NCBI GenBank assembly: GCA_041398905.1 | Contig: JAWKTV010000020.1 | Location: 1-64,000, forward strand | Direction of reading: 5' to 3' | Source: JAWKTV01 sp041398905 | Lineage (GTDB): Bacteria; Planctomycetota; Planctomycetia; Planctomycetales; Planctomycetaceae | Length of the DNA: 64,000 nt | Shown here: in pieces, positions 29,717 through 38,885 of the stretch | Layout of the letters: every line of letters starts with the position of its first letter | Numbering within the stretch: position 1 is the first letter of the stretch | Notes under the pieces: generated by a model | What the model saw: the letters and a program-made list of their open reading frames with translations, nothing else | The model's database searches: none | What the model was told of the DNA's origin: nothing | Made by a program: the position numbers and the translations under genes

Positions 29717-31141
29717 ATGTCCGACTACCGCATCGAAAAAGACTCCATGGGCGACGTCAAGGTCCCCGCCCAGGCTTACTACGGCGCTCAGACGCAGCGG
29801 GCGGTTGAGAACTTCCCGATCTCCGGGTGGCCGCTGCATCGGGATCTCATTCACGCGATGGGCCTCGTCAAGTACGCCTGCGGCGTCGCCAACCGCGACC
29901 TTGGCAAACTTGAGCACACCGGCAAGAACAAGCTCGACGCCAAGCAGGTGCAGGCGATGCTCGATGCCGCTCAGGAAGTGGCGGACGGCAAGTGCGATTG
30001 CCAGTTCCCGATCGACGTTTTCCAGACAGGCTCCGGGACGTCGAGCAACATGAACGCCAACGAGGTGATCTCGAACCGGGCGATCGAGCTGCTGGGGGGC
30101 GATCGCTTCGCCGCCGCCAAGCCGGTGCATCCCAACGACCACGTCAACATGGGGCAGTCGACCAACGACACCTTCCCGACCGCCATCCATGTCGCCGTCG
30201 CGTTGGCGATTCACTATAACCTCATCCCGGCCCTCAAGGCGTTCCGCGACGTGGTGGAGGAGAAGGCCAAGGCGTGGGACCAGATCATCAAGATCGGCCG
30301 CACGCATCTCGCCGACGCGACTCCGCTGCGGCTCGGGCAGGAGTTCGGCGGCTTCGCCCGGCAATTGCACCTCGCCGTGCAGCGGGCCGAGAAGTCGATC
30401 AAGCCGATCCTCGAACTCCCGGTCGGCGGGACGGCCGTGGGCAGCGGCATCAACACGCATCCCGAGTTCGGCGGCCGGGTCGCCGCCTGCCTCGCCGAGA
30501 AGACCGGCGTCCCTTTTGAAGAGGCCGCCAACCACTTCGAGGCCAACGCTCAGCGCGATGGCCTCGTCGAGTGTCATGGCCAGCTCAAAGCGGTCGCCAA
30601 CACGCTGTTCAACGTCGCCAACAACATCCGCTGGCTCGGCAGCGGCCCGCGGTGCGCGTTCTACGAAGTGATGATCCCCGACCTGCAGCCCGGGTCGTCC
30701 ATCATGCCGGGCAAGGTGAACCCCGTGATGTGCGAAGCTCTGATGCAGGCGACCGCCCGCGTCGTCGGCAACGACACCACCATGACCATCAGCGGCATGA
30801 CCGGTGGTAACTTCCAGCTCAACATCATGATGCCCGTCATGGGCCAGACGGCCCTCGAGTCGGTGATGCTGCTGACCGGCGCGACCAACGCCTTCGTCGA
30901 CAACTGCGTCCGCGGCCTCGAAGCGAACGAGGAAGCCTGCGTGGCGTCGGTCGAGAAAAGCCTGTCGATGGTGACAAGCCTCAACCCCCACATCGGCTAC
31001 GAAAAGGCCGCCGCCCTCGCGAAGGAAGCTTTCAAGACCGGCAAGACGATCCGCGAACTCTGCACCGAGCAGAACATCCTCCCGCCCGACGTGCTACAGG
31101 AAGCCCTCGACCCGATGAGCATGACCGAGCCACAGGCGTGA
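29717..31141 (+). CDS. fumC: Class II fumarate hydratase
   Basis: 474 residues. It interconverts fumarate and L-malate in the citric acid cycle, cytoplasmic homotetramer, no iron-sulfur cluster. The family signature GSSIMPGKVNP is at about 325-335. Other conserved parts are SGTSSNMNANEVISNRA, HPNDHVNMGQSTNDTFPTA, the catalytic His region GRTHLADATPLRLGQEFGG, and GGTAVGSGINTHPEFG. Length is standard (460-475). The frame is intact. A weak terminator-like hairpin follows at 31165-31185. Confidence 0.95.
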   Translation: MSDYRIEKDSMGDVKVPAQAYYGAQTQRAVENFPISGWPLHRDLIHAMGLVKYACGVANRDLGKLEHTGKNKLDAKQVQAMLDAAQEVADGKCDCQFPIDVFQTGSGTSSNMNANEVISNRAIELLGGDRFAAAKPVHPNDHVNMGQSTNDTFPTAIHVAVALAIHYNLIPALKAFRDVVEEKAKAWDQIIKIGRTHLADATPLRLGQEFGGFARQLHLAVQRAEKSIKPILELPVGGTAVGSGINTHPEFGGRVAACLAEKTGVPFEEAANHFEANAQRDGLVECHGQLKAVANTLFNVANNIRWLGSGPRCAFYEVMIPDLQPGSSIMPGKVNPVMCEALMQATARVVGNDTTMTISGMTGGNFQLNIMMPVMGQTALESVMLLTGATNAFVDNCVRGLEANEEACVASVEKSLSMVTSLNPHIGYEKAAALAKEAFKTGKTIRELCTEQNILPPDVLQEALDPMSMTEPQA

Positions 31142-31164
31142 AGTTGGCCGTGTTGTCGGACTGG

Positions 31165-31185
31165 CCGCCGGATGTCCTCCGGCGG
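31165..31185 (+). terminator. Hairpin after fumC
   Basis: An 8-bp perfect stem (ccgccgga/tccggcgg) with a 5-base loop starts 24 bases after the fumC stop. No U tract follows, so termination here is a guess based on position and stem strength. Confidence 0.45.
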
Positions 31186-31255
31186 TCTCCGGTTCTCGAA
31201 CATCGCCGCGGGCCGGACTCTGGCCAACCCCATTCCCACCCCGTCGCATCGAACC

Positions 31256-32350
31256 ATGCCGACCCTGTTTGATCCGTTCACCCTGAAAGATGCGGCACTG
31301 CGGAACCGCATTGTCGTCTCGCCGATGTGCCAGTACATGTCGGTCGATGGCGTGGCCAACGACTGGCATCAGGTCCATTACGCGTCACTGGCGCGCGGAG
31401 GGGCCGGGCTGGTGATCCTGGAGGCAACCGCCGTCTCGCCGGAAGGGCGGATCAGTTGGGGCGACGCCGGGCTGTGGAACAACACGCAGGCGGCCGCGCT
31501 GGAGCCGATCGTTGATGCGATTCGCAAGTGGGGAGCTGTCCCGGGGATTCAACTCGCCCACGCCGGCCGCAAGGCGTCCGCCAATCGTCCGTGGGAAGGT
31601 GACGACCACATTCCACTGGGCGAGCCGAACTCTTGGGAGACGATCGCGGCGTCGGCGGTCCCGTTTGGTGCGAACCTGTCGCGTGTGCCGAAGGCGATGA
31701 CGCTCGAAGAGATTGCCCGCGTGCAGGCGGACACCGTGCGTGCCGCGGAGCGGGCGCGCGACCTGGGGATTGGCTGGCTGCAACTGCATTTCGCGCATGG
31801 CTATCTCGCTCAGAACTTCTGGTCGCCACTCTCCAACCAACGCACCGATGCCTACGGGGGCAGCGCGGAAAATCGAGGGCGATACCTGCTGGAGACCGTG
31901 ACGGCCGTGCGTCAGGTGTGGCCTGAGAATCGCCCCCTCGCGGCGCGACTCGGCGTGGTCGAATTCAATGGTGACGACGAGCGAATGCTCGCGGAGTCGA
32001 TTGAACTGCTGCGGCAGATGCAGCAGGCGGGACTCGATACGGTCGACGTGTCGGTCGGCTTCAACACTCCGCAGGCAAACATCCCGTGGGGACCGAACTT
32101 TCTGGGCGACATCGCCGCCCGCGTTCGCCGCGAGACCGGGCTGCCGACCACCACCAGTTGGTCCATCGACGGGCCCGAGGGGGCAAACCAACTGATCAGT
32201 GAGGGCAAGCTCGACTTCGCCACCATCGGCCGACCGCTGCTCGCCAATCCTCACTGGCCCTACCATGCGGCCAAGGTGTTGGGAGTCGAGCAAGCGGCCG
32301 CGCGGACGCTGCCGCCCCCGTATGCCCACTGGCTGGCGCGCTACCGCTAA
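31256..32350 (+). CDS. YqjM-type NADH:flavin oxidoreductase (old yellow enzyme)
   Basis: 364 residues from the ATG at 31256. An FMN-dependent TIM-barrel ene-reductase that uses NAD(P)H to reduce activated C=C bonds or related substrates. The YqjM subgroup marks are present: the redox-tuning Cys in VSPMCQYMS, HAGRKAS, the substrate-binding His pair in LHFAHGYLAQNF, PLSNQRTDAYGGSAENRGRY and the FMN-phosphate region near the end (FATIGRPLLANPHWP). Length fits the class. The gene follows fumC by 115 bases and a hairpin, so it probably has its own promoter. Its natural substrate is unknown. Confidence 0.9.
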   Translation: MPTLFDPFTLKDAALRNRIVVSPMCQYMSVDGVANDWHQVHYASLARGGAGLVILEATAVSPEGRISWGDAGLWNNTQAAALEPIVDAIRKWGAVPGIQLAHAGRKASANRPWEGDDHIPLGEPNSWETIAASAVPFGANLSRVPKAMTLEEIARVQADTVRAAERARDLGIGWLQLHFAHGYLAQNFWSPLSNQRTDAYGGSAENRGRYLLETVTAVRQVWPENRPLAARLGVVEFNGDDERMLAESIELLRQMQQAGLDTVDVSVGFNTPQANIPWGPNFLGDIAARVRRETGLPTTTSWSIDGPEGANQLISEGKLDFATIGRPLLANPHWPYHAAKVLGVEQAAARTLPPPYAHWLARYR

Positions 32351-32601
32351 AGTAAGTCGCGCGGCGATAAGCGGTTCGGGCCGAAAGAGCGTCCGCAGCG
32401 GTGTCACGGTGCATCGTACGAACTCTGACAACACCTGCGCGTTCAGCCAGGACGCCTGATCGCTGCCAAGTGGACGCCAAGAAAGCCTGCTTCCCGGCGT
32501 CGCTGCCGAATCCTTGTGCGAGCTGGAATCGGTCAACCGGGAAATTGCGACAACCTCGGTTGCCAGACGGCCGACAGAGACAATAATCGTCGAGTGACGA
32601 C

Positions 32602-33909
32602 ATGTCGATTCAACTTTTCCAAATCGATGAGGGGGCAGCGATGGCAGTGGATGGCGTAATGAAGATGGGAGGCGTTTGCCTGTTTTCGGCGGTCATGGCG
32701 TGGGCGAGCTTCGGTGCACCGGCGGTCGCCGACGATGGCGCGGCGGAGACGGAGTCGGTTCTGCTCGGTTCACCCGCACTGACGAGTGGCATCCCCGGCG
32801 AAGGGCCGCTGACCAACGCTGAGATTGAGAAGTGGTTGGCCGACCCGGCGAACCATCGCGTGCTCGATGTGACGCTGCCGCTGGGCCTCGAGGCAGGCAG
32901 CTCTCAGATTGTTGGTCTGGAGGAAAGCCCTTTGACCCGCGCGAAGATCGAGCTTGGACGGCAGCTTTACTTCGATCCGCGGCTCTCGAAAGATCATTCG
33001 GTGAGCTGTGCTTCTTGCCACCACCCCGACGAAGGTTACTCACGTCAGACCAGGTTTGGCGTCGGCATCGACGCGCAGGAAGGGAACCGCAATTCCCCCA
33101 TCAGCTACAACCGCATCCTCAGCAGCCTGCAGTTTTGGGATGGCCGGGCGGCGTCCCTGGAGGAGCAGGCGGTCGGGCCGATCGCCAACCCGATCGAGAT
33201 GGGGAATACACACGATGCCTGCGTGAGCACCTTGAAGGAGATTCCCGGATACGTCATGCAGTTCGATGCCATCTATGGCAAAGACTCGCTGACGATCGAT
33301 CATGTCGGGAACGCCATCGCCGCGTTCGAGCGGGCTCTGGTCACGGGCCCCAGTGCGTACGACTTCAACGAAGAGATGCGGAAGTACGCCGAGCTTGATG
33401 CGGACCTCCTGACGGATTTGCTCGACTCCGACGAGGAGTTCGCGGCCCGCTACGCCGCTGCGAAGGCGGGGGCGGCCGAGCGGCCCATGTCGGAGTCGGC
33501 TCAGCGTGGCCAGGAACTGTTCTTCAGCGAACGGGTCAACTGCGCCGCCTGCCACGTCGGTGCGAACCTCGCCGACGAGAAGTATCACAACCTCGGCATC
33601 GGTATGGACGTGGCGGAGCCGGATGTTGGCCGCTTCGCCGTCACGGGCAAGCCGGAGGACTGGGGGGCATTCAAAACGCCCACCGTCCGTAACGTCGCTG
33701 CTTCCGGTCCATACATGCACGACGGCTCGCTGGCGACGCTGCTCGATGTGGTCAAGCACTACGACAAAGGCGGGACGCCGAACAAGAACCTCAGCGACAA
33801 GATGCGGAAGCTCAACCTCACCGAGCGGGAGATGCTCGATCTGGTGGCGTTTATGGAAGCCTGTACCGGCGACTTCCCCAAGGTCGAGGCCGCCCGGCTT
33901 CCAGAGTAG
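32602..33909 (+). CDS. Di-haem cytochrome c peroxidase / MauG family protein
   Basis: 435 residues with a Sec-type signal peptide (GGVCLFSAVMAWASFGAPAV) cleaved near AVA-DD. Two covalent haem c sites, CASCH at 136-140 and CAACH at 314-318, mark the two cytochrome domains. NPIEMG and the distal Met region (ASGPYMHDGSLATLLDVVKH) are typical of bacterial cytochrome c peroxidases, which reduce hydrogen peroxide in the periplasm, or of MauG-like oxidases. The start may be the ATG at 32602 or the one at 32641, which would shorten the part before the hydrophobic core. A 10-bp stem-loop follows the stop. Confidence 0.9.
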   Translation: MSIQLFQIDEGAAMAVDGVMKMGGVCLFSAVMAWASFGAPAVADDGAAETESVLLGSPALTSGIPGEGPLTNAEIEKWLADPANHRVLDVTLPLGLEAGSSQIVGLEESPLTRAKIELGRQLYFDPRLSKDHSVSCASCHHPDEGYSRQTRFGVGIDAQEGNRNSPISYNRILSSLQFWDGRAASLEEQAVGPIANPIEMGNTHDACVSTLKEIPGYVMQFDAIYGKDSLTIDHVGNAIAAFERALVTGPSAYDFNEEMRKYAELDADLLTDLLDSDEEFAARYAAAKAGAAERPMSESAQRGQELFFSERVNCAACHVGANLADEKYHNLGIGMDVAEPDVGRFAVTGKPEDWGAFKTPTVRNVAASGPYMHDGSLATLLDVVKHYDKGGTPNKNLSDKMRKLNLTEREMLDLVAFMEACTGDFPKVEAARLPE

Positions 33910-33923
33910 TGGACTCTGTTGTG

Positions 33924-33955
33924 CGACCGGACGACCCCAACAGGCCGTCCGGTCG
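33924..33955 (+). terminator. Stem-loop after the cytochrome c peroxidase gene
   Basis: A perfect 10-bp stem (cgaccggacg at 33924-33933 with cgtccggtcg at 33946-33955) and a 12-base loop, 14 bases past the stop codon. No U run follows; taken as a terminator from stem and place. Confidence 0.55.
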
Positions 33956-34444
33956 TGCCGGTTGCAGTCGCCTCATGGTGGGGATGCGGGATTGCCATCG
34001 GTGTCGTAGGCCGGACCGACCAACGGGAGTTCCGGCACAGCGGTGCGCGGCTGTCTTGGCGGTGTCGTCAGCCGGATCAAGCCGCGAACCGACGCCGCTC
34101 CGGCACGGGGTCACGCGTGACGTCAATCGAAGGGGCAGCTCCCAACTCGAACGTGCAGGAACTCCCTGCGGACGGTCCGGACTGCTCGCTCATCCCCCGG
34201 TCCGGGTACTGCCGCACTTCGGCTCGGCAGGAATCGCGCGCGGGCTCGCGATTGTGTCCGTGTCGCTGCGACTGTGACATGCCCGTACCGCCGCCGCATC
34301 CCCCACCAACCAACGACTGCACCCGGTCGTGCCTCTTTCGCCGCTACCGAGTCTGCGCGTCGTTGCTCGCGCTCTTCAACAGGACACTGATTCACCGGCC
34401 GCTTGAGGTTCCGGATGTGGTTTGTGTGGGGACGGGAGCGCGAC
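33956..34444. other. 489-base stretch without a recognisable gene
   Basis: Lies between the 3' ends of convergent genes. Shadow frames of 80-180 codons are present on the plus strand but lack a ribosome binding site and are Cys/Arg/Pro-rich without family features. No RNA gene, repeat or mobile element was recognised. Confidence 0.45.
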
Positions 34445-34959
34445 CTAGGAGGTCATGGTGACCGTCGCCCCGAGAGGCACGATCCGGGCCTCGCGCGTCG
34501 TCGTCTCGAACAGCATCACCGTCGGAGCGCCGAAGGTCCAGCCGCTGACCTCACCGGGGTTGAGCAGCAGCTTACCCCGCTCGTCGCATCCGACCGCAGG
34601 CCGATGCGTGTGACCGCATATCGCAACGTCGTAGTCGACATCCGCCGGCAGTTCGCGGAGTTGTCGCTGCATATGCACCAGCACGAATCGGAGTCCGTCG
34701 GACGATGTCCAACGGAGCGGAGCTTCTTCGAGCCGACCGACAATGCTGAAGCCCGCCTGCAGTCCCGGCTTGTTCCCTTCGTTGTCGCCGTAACAGCCGA
34801 CGAACGGACACTCGAGCTTGCGTAACGGTGGCACGGCGAAGGTTGAAACCAGATCACCGGCGAATAACACGGTTTCGCACTGTTCGGCGTTGAAGACCGC
34901 GACGGCCCGCCGCAGGTTGTCGAGGTGATCGTGAACATCGGCGAAGATTCCGAGCGCAT
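34445..34959 (-). CDS. YfcE/MJ0936-type metallophosphoesterase, frameshift after the start
   Basis: About 171 residues. All motifs of the calcineurin-like phosphodiesterase fold are there in one frame: FADVHDHLDNL, LFAGDLVSTF, GCYGDNEGN, VHMQRQLRELP and ICGHTHRPAVG, then LLLNPGEVSG. That frame has no start codon before a TGA. The ATG at 34957-34959 sits exactly where the family starts but one base out of frame, so one base is missing within the first two codons (expected M-x-LGIFADVH). The fold hydrolyses phosphodiesters with two metal ions; the natural substrate in this group is not settled. The gene is 33 bases downstream of the formylglycine-generating enzyme gene, so they may be co-transcribed. 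Confidence 0.8.
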
Positions 34960-34992
34960 CGTTGCTGGACGGGAAAGTGGCTGGTCAGGTGA

Positions 34993-36285
34993 CTATTCGG
35001 ATGCCGCGACGGCTTCCGCCGTGATCGCCGACTGCCGTTCGTCGAACAGTGCGCGATCTTCCGGTTCGACAACATAGCGGAAGCCGCCGTGGAAGCTGCT
35101 CGACAGCTCTTCGCACCGCATGCGCGCTCCGCACCGGTAGCCGGTGCAGTTGTTGATGTTGCACATGAATGACCCGCCCCGCTGCACCCGCTTGACGGCG
35201 TTCGCCTCTTCCGGAGCGGCTGCGGGGTCGAAGCTCCGCGCAGGGCCGGTCGGGTTGTGCCTGGCGGACCGCTGGTAGTACGTCGCGTCGTACAGGTCGC
35301 GGCACCACTCCCACACGTTGCCAGACATGTCGTACAGGCCCAGTTCGTTCGGCGCGAATGACTTGACCGGCGATGTCGTCTCGAAGCCGTCGCGATTCAA
35401 ATGCTTCGTCGGGAACTCTCCCTGAAAGTAATTGCACATCTCCGCGCCCTCGGTCGTGAGTCCATCGCCCCAAGGGTACTTGACCGGCTTCCCGCCACTG
35501 CGCGCGGCGTACTCGAACTGCGCCTCGGTGGGCAGCTTCACCCCGGCCCATGCGCAGTACGCTTGTGCGTCATCGAAGTTGACATGCACGACCGGGTGGT
35601 CCATGCGATCATCGATTGACGAGTCCGGACCCTCCGGGTGACGCCAGTTGGCCCCCTCACGAACCTCCCAGACCTGGTACTCCCAGTTCTGAACACCCGT
35701 CACCAGATTCGCCGCGTCGAAGTTCTCCTTGAAGCAGATCGATGTGGGCCGAAACATTTCGTCGGTGATCTGATCAGGATGCATTCCCATCCGCAGAAGC
35801 TCCTCGCGGGTCGGCTCGCGCTCCGCCAGCGTCACGTATCCGGTCGCCGCGACGAACTGCGCAAACTCACGATTTGTCACCGGGGTCGTCTTCATCCAAA
35901 AGCCATCGAGGGCGACCGGGTGCTCCGGATACTCGTCCGGCTTGATGCGATCGGGATTGGAGGCCCCCGGCGATGGAACCGCGTCGGTTCCCATGCGGAA
36001 CTCGCCTCCCGCCACCCACACCATCCCCGCTGGCGTCGCGGCGGGTTCATCGACCAGTAGTCGCGACGCACCTGACGCGCGGTTGCCCGTGCTCGTCGAC
36101 GCGGCGGCATGCTCGGCGGCGGAGGGGGGCGATGTGCCCTGCTCAATCTCCGTCCGTGTGGCCTGTTCGCGCTGCTCGCATCCCGACAGCGCAGCCAGCA
36201 TCAGCCCGCACAGCAGGACGGTCGCAAGGGCGTGTATTGGAGCGAGGCTCGGCATTTCGCAGTCAGCATTCGGGGGAGTGGGCAT
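34993..36285 (-). CDS. Formylglycine-generating enzyme (sulfatase-activating), lipoprotein form
   Basis: 430 residues from the ATG at 36285 (ATG 36255 also possible). The N-terminus has a lipoprotein signal ending LMLAALSGC, then a Ser/Thr/Ala linker of about 50 residues, then the full SUMF1 fold starting GMVWVAGGEFRMGTDA. Catalytic copper-binding cysteines match the known C-x4-C spacing in GGSFMCNINNCTGYRC (Cys375 and Cys380 here), so this should be a true oxygen-dependent enzyme that turns the sulfatase active-site Cys into formylglycine, not just a fold relative. SGNVWEWCRDLYD and NVWEW-type Ca-binding parts are present. A membrane-anchored, extracytoplasmic place is unusual since substrates are normally modified before export. 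The phosphodiesterase gene follows. Confidence 0.85.
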   Translation of the reverse strand: MPTPPNADCEMPSLAPIHALATVLLCGLMLAALSGCEQREQATRTEIEQGTSPPSAAEHAAASTSTGNRASGASRLLVDEPAATPAGMVWVAGGEFRMGTDAVPSPGASNPDRIKPDEYPEHPVALDGFWMKTTPVTNREFAQFVAATGYVTLAEREPTREELLRMGMHPDQITDEMFRPTSICFKENFDAANLVTGVQNWEYQVWEVREGANWRHPEGPDSSIDDRMDHPVVHVNFDDAQAYCAWAGVKLPTEAQFEYAARSGGKPVKYPWGDGLTTEGAEMCNYFQGEFPTKHLNRDGFETTSPVKSFAPNELGLYDMSGNVWEWCRDLYDATYYQRSARHNPTGPARSFDPAAAPEEANAVKRVQRGGSFMCNINNCTGYRCGARMRCEELSSSFHGGFRYVVEPEDRALFDERQSAITAEAVAASE

Positions 36286-36628
36286 CACGAGAGACACAGG
36301 CACATCCGTCGATGGCCGGCCCCTGTCCGCAGACTGTTGCATTCTACGCGACCACACGAAGCCCGTGCAGGGTACGGGCTCGATCACGCAGGGCTTCTGC
36401 TTCGTTCACCAGCGGTGAACTTCCGGCGGCGGCGACCCGTGAATGCGGAAGCCCACGGCTCCCGACCCGCTCGGAGAGTCCGGGCCTTCCGTAAGTTCGC
36501 CAGCCGCTGGCCACTGTCCACGAGGCGGACAGCGGCTATGCTGATCGTTCATCAACGTTTGGACTTCTGGTTGCGACGGGACGTGCGGCAGCCAACGGTC
36601 TTTGTCCCTGCTGGAGTGAACGACCGCC
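36286..36628. other. 343-base divergent intergenic region
   Basis: Between the divergent formylglycine-generating enzyme and GT2 genes; it should carry both promoters. Neither box pairs nor repeats stood out. In-frame upstream codons of the enzyme gene extend to 36387 but have no signal-peptide logic. Confidence 0.4.
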
Positions 36629-37390
36629 ATGATTGAACAGACGTCCGTCGGGGGACCGGAGACCGTTCCACACGTGTCGGTCGTGATCCCCGCCCGCAAC
36701 GAGGAACTCTGTCTGGCTGCGACCATCGAGTCCGTGCAGGCGGCGGTGGCGGCGACGGGACTGACCGGCGAGATCATCGTCGTCGATGATGCTTCCGACG
36801 ACCGCACCGCTGACATCGCCCGCGGGCTGGGCTGCAGTGTCGTGCCTGTCGAACTACACAACATCGGTGCCGTGCGGAACGCGGGAGCGAAGCAGGCGCG
36901 GGGGCAGTGGATCGTCTTTCTGGACGCCGACACGCTGCTGCCCGCCGGCACGCTCAAGGCCGCGTTGCGGGCGATGGATGACGGTGCCGTCGGCGGCGGG
37001 GCCTGGGTGACGTTTGACAAACGGCTCGGCTGGTTTCAGCGTGGTCTGGCGTGGCTGTTCTGCCTGCTCTGGCAACGGGTCCGCGGCTGGGCGGCCGGGT
37101 GCTTCATCTACTGTCGCCGCGTTGACTTTGAAGCCGTCGGCGGGTTTGACGAACAGTACTTCGCCGCGGAGGAACGTTTCCTGTCGGAAGCCCTGATGAC
37201 GCGCGGCAAGTTCGTCATTCTGAAAGAGAGCGTCATCACCTCGGCCCGCAAACTCCGGCTGTTCTCGACGGGCAAGCTGCTGTGGATCGCCGTGCGCACC
37301 CTGTGTACCGGTCGCCACCGCATCCAGCAGCGCGAAGGCCTCGAAATCCTCTATGACGCTCCGCGCGAGAAGTCGATGAGCGGTCAGTAG
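36629..37390 (+). CDS. Family 2 glycosyltransferase
   Basis: 253 residues. The GT-A nucleotide-sugar fold is shown by HVSVVIPARNEE near residue 16, IIVVDDASDDRTADIARGLG, the AVRNAGAKQARG helix and the DxD-type metal site in IVFLDADTLLPAG. A short hydrophobic part (GLAWLFCLLWQRVRGWAAGC) may bind the membrane. The acidic pair of the acceptor base region is in FDEQYFAAEERFL. It should add a sugar to a lipid or glycan acceptor; donor and acceptor are unknown. It is not next to other glycan genes, which lie 17 kb away. Confidence 0.85.
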   Translation: MIEQTSVGGPETVPHVSVVIPARNEELCLAATIESVQAAVAATGLTGEIIVVDDASDDRTADIARGLGCSVVPVELHNIGAVRNAGAKQARGQWIVFLDADTLLPAGTLKAALRAMDDGAVGGGAWVTFDKRLGWFQRGLAWLFCLLWQRVRGWAAGCFIYCRRVDFEAVGGFDEQYFAAEERFLSEALMTRGKFVILKESVITSARKLRLFSTGKLLWIAVRTLCTGRHRIQQREGLEILYDAPREKSMSGQ

Positions 37391-37456
37391 CCGCGCGTCA
37401 CAGCGGAGCATTTCGCGAGGAGGACAGAACGCAACAAGGGCAATCGGCGGGAGCGA

Positions 37457-38404
37457 TCAGTCGGCGTTCTGATCGAGTTCGCGTCGCCCTTCTTTCGCGT
37501 AGAACTCCGACAGGTCAATGCCTCCCTTCGCTTCCGATTCCAGCAGCGCGAGCCGCGACTCGAGCCTTTGAAACCGCATTTCCACCTGGGGATCGAACGT
37601 GGGGCGGTTCGCCCGCGTGGCGACGCGCGGAACCCGCGGATAGCCGAGGTGCCGCTGCAGCGCCGCGAACAGGTACAGTGGATCCTTGTCGTAATGCGCC
37701 TTCGCGATGCGGCCTTCCTGCGAGCCGAACAGCGGCTTCGGGAGCTGCTGAAGGTCCTGGTCGGCGGCACCCTGACGCCGCAGCTCGTCGGCGCGGTGCT
37801 GCGACCGGCCGTAGACGAGCCGCGCGAAGTCCGTGACCCCGAGGCTTCGCCGCAGACCGTCGATCCAGGTCCGCCAGTCCTCGTTGTACTTGCCGTCCGC
37901 CGCGATCGCCCGCAGCCCCTGGTCGTAGCCCAGATGATTCCGCGCGAGACACTCGAACTGGTACATGAACAACGCCTGCGGCGAGACTTCATCCGCCCGG
38001 TACTCGGCTTCGGCCTCAAGAATTCGCAGCGCCATCCGGGTTTCAAATCTGCCGGTGTCCGCCTCGGCCCTCTGCATGATGTACGCCTGGAACGGCGAGA
38101 AGTAATGTCCCAGCTTCGCCATGCCTTCGCCGATACGGCCGTGCAGTTGCATCTCGCCGGAGAGGAAGTCGATCGCCATCGGCAGGCGGGTGGTGGCGAG
38201 CAGCTCGTCGCGGGCGGTCGCGAGCACTTCTTGCGCCGGCTGGTTCTCCTCAACACGCTCGCGATAGACACGAAAGAAGTACGCCTGTTCGATGTACTCG
38301 TCACGATCCAGGCTGGCGCAGGCACGCGATGTCTCATGGTGAGAGGTGGATGGCCGCCGTTCACGCCGGCACGTCAACTCTGCCGATGCCAATCCTAACG
38401 TCAT
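37457..38404 (-). CDS. Conserved hypothetical protein, 315 aa
   Basis: 315 residues, mostly helical and highly charged, without signal peptide or membrane segment. Recurrent features are an acidic/aromatic start (DRDEYIEQAYFFRVYRERVE), a QLHGRIGEGMAKLGHYFSPF segment and a long coiled-coil-like end (MRFQRLESRLALLESEAKGG). The ATG at 38404 overlaps the TGA of the upstream gene (ATGA), which fixes the start and shows coupling. I do not recognise a family. The 46 bases between its end and the GT2 gene end show no clear hairpin. Confidence 0.7.
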   Translation of the reverse strand: MTLGLASAELTCRRERRPSTSHHETSRACASLDRDEYIEQAYFFRVYRERVEENQPAQEVLATARDELLATTRLPMAIDFLSGEMQLHGRIGEGMAKLGHYFSPFQAYIMQRAEADTGRFETRMALRILEAEAEYRADEVSPQALFMYQFECLARNHLGYDQGLRAIAADGKYNEDWRTWIDGLRRSLGVTDFARLVYGRSQHRADELRRQGAADQDLQQLPKPLFGSQEGRIAKAHYDKDPLYLFAALQRHLGYPRVPRVATRANRPTFDPQVEMRFQRLESRLALLESEAKGGIDLSEFYAKEGRRELDQNAD

Positions 38405-38742
38405 GTGGCGGCGAGCGGGTACTCGGCGATCGATAGCCCCAGCTCGCGGACTTCCTGCAGGCGTCGCCAGCCGAGGGTGACGAGCGCGTCCCGTTCCGCG
38501 ACATCGGCCGGGTCCAGTTCCGACTTCGCGAACGGGCCATCGACGATGACCGGGGCGAACGACTCGTCGACGATGAACTGGGCGAGCGTCGGGTTGCAGC
38601 GGATGTGTCGCTCGGCCGATGACAGCAACTCCCGGGCGGTCACTTCACCGATGACGTACCTCAGGTAGAGATCGCTGGAGGTGATCTCCTCGACCTCGTC
38701 GCCGCAGACCTCGCACAGATAGCCTTGTTCACAGGACGCCAT
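38401..38742 (-). CDS. Conserved hypothetical protein, 113 aa, N-terminal CxxC
   Basis: 113 residues. MASCEQGYLCEVCGDEVEE shows two or three cysteines in a possible zinc knuckle, followed by an acidic body with the stretch SSAERHIRCNPTLAQFIVDE. The end is helical. The stop codon overlaps the start of the 315-residue gene downstream, so the two are likely made together and may interact. A GAAG purine run lies 10-14 bases upstream of the ATG. No family recognised. Confidence 0.68.
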   Translation of the reverse strand: MASCEQGYLCEVCGDEVEEITSSDLYLRYVIGEVTARELLSSAERHIRCNPTLAQFIVDESFAPVIVDGPFAKSELDPADVAERDALVTLGWRRLQEVRELGLSIAEYPLAAT

Positions 38743-38885
38743 CGCGGGTTTCTTCAGTGATCGGTTAGCCGTAGTTGGTTTGGAGTCGTCAGGATCACGA
38801 TCCGTGCAGATCCGGGTCGCCAGCGCCACGAAGTCCAGTTGCCGCATGAGATCACACCGCAGCGGCCTGCGACGAAACTCGCTGC

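Noticed and set aside
29711..30991. A 426-codon minus-strand frame
   Set aside because: Antisense to fumC, which is certain from its signature; the frame has His/Asp/Gly-rich shadow composition.
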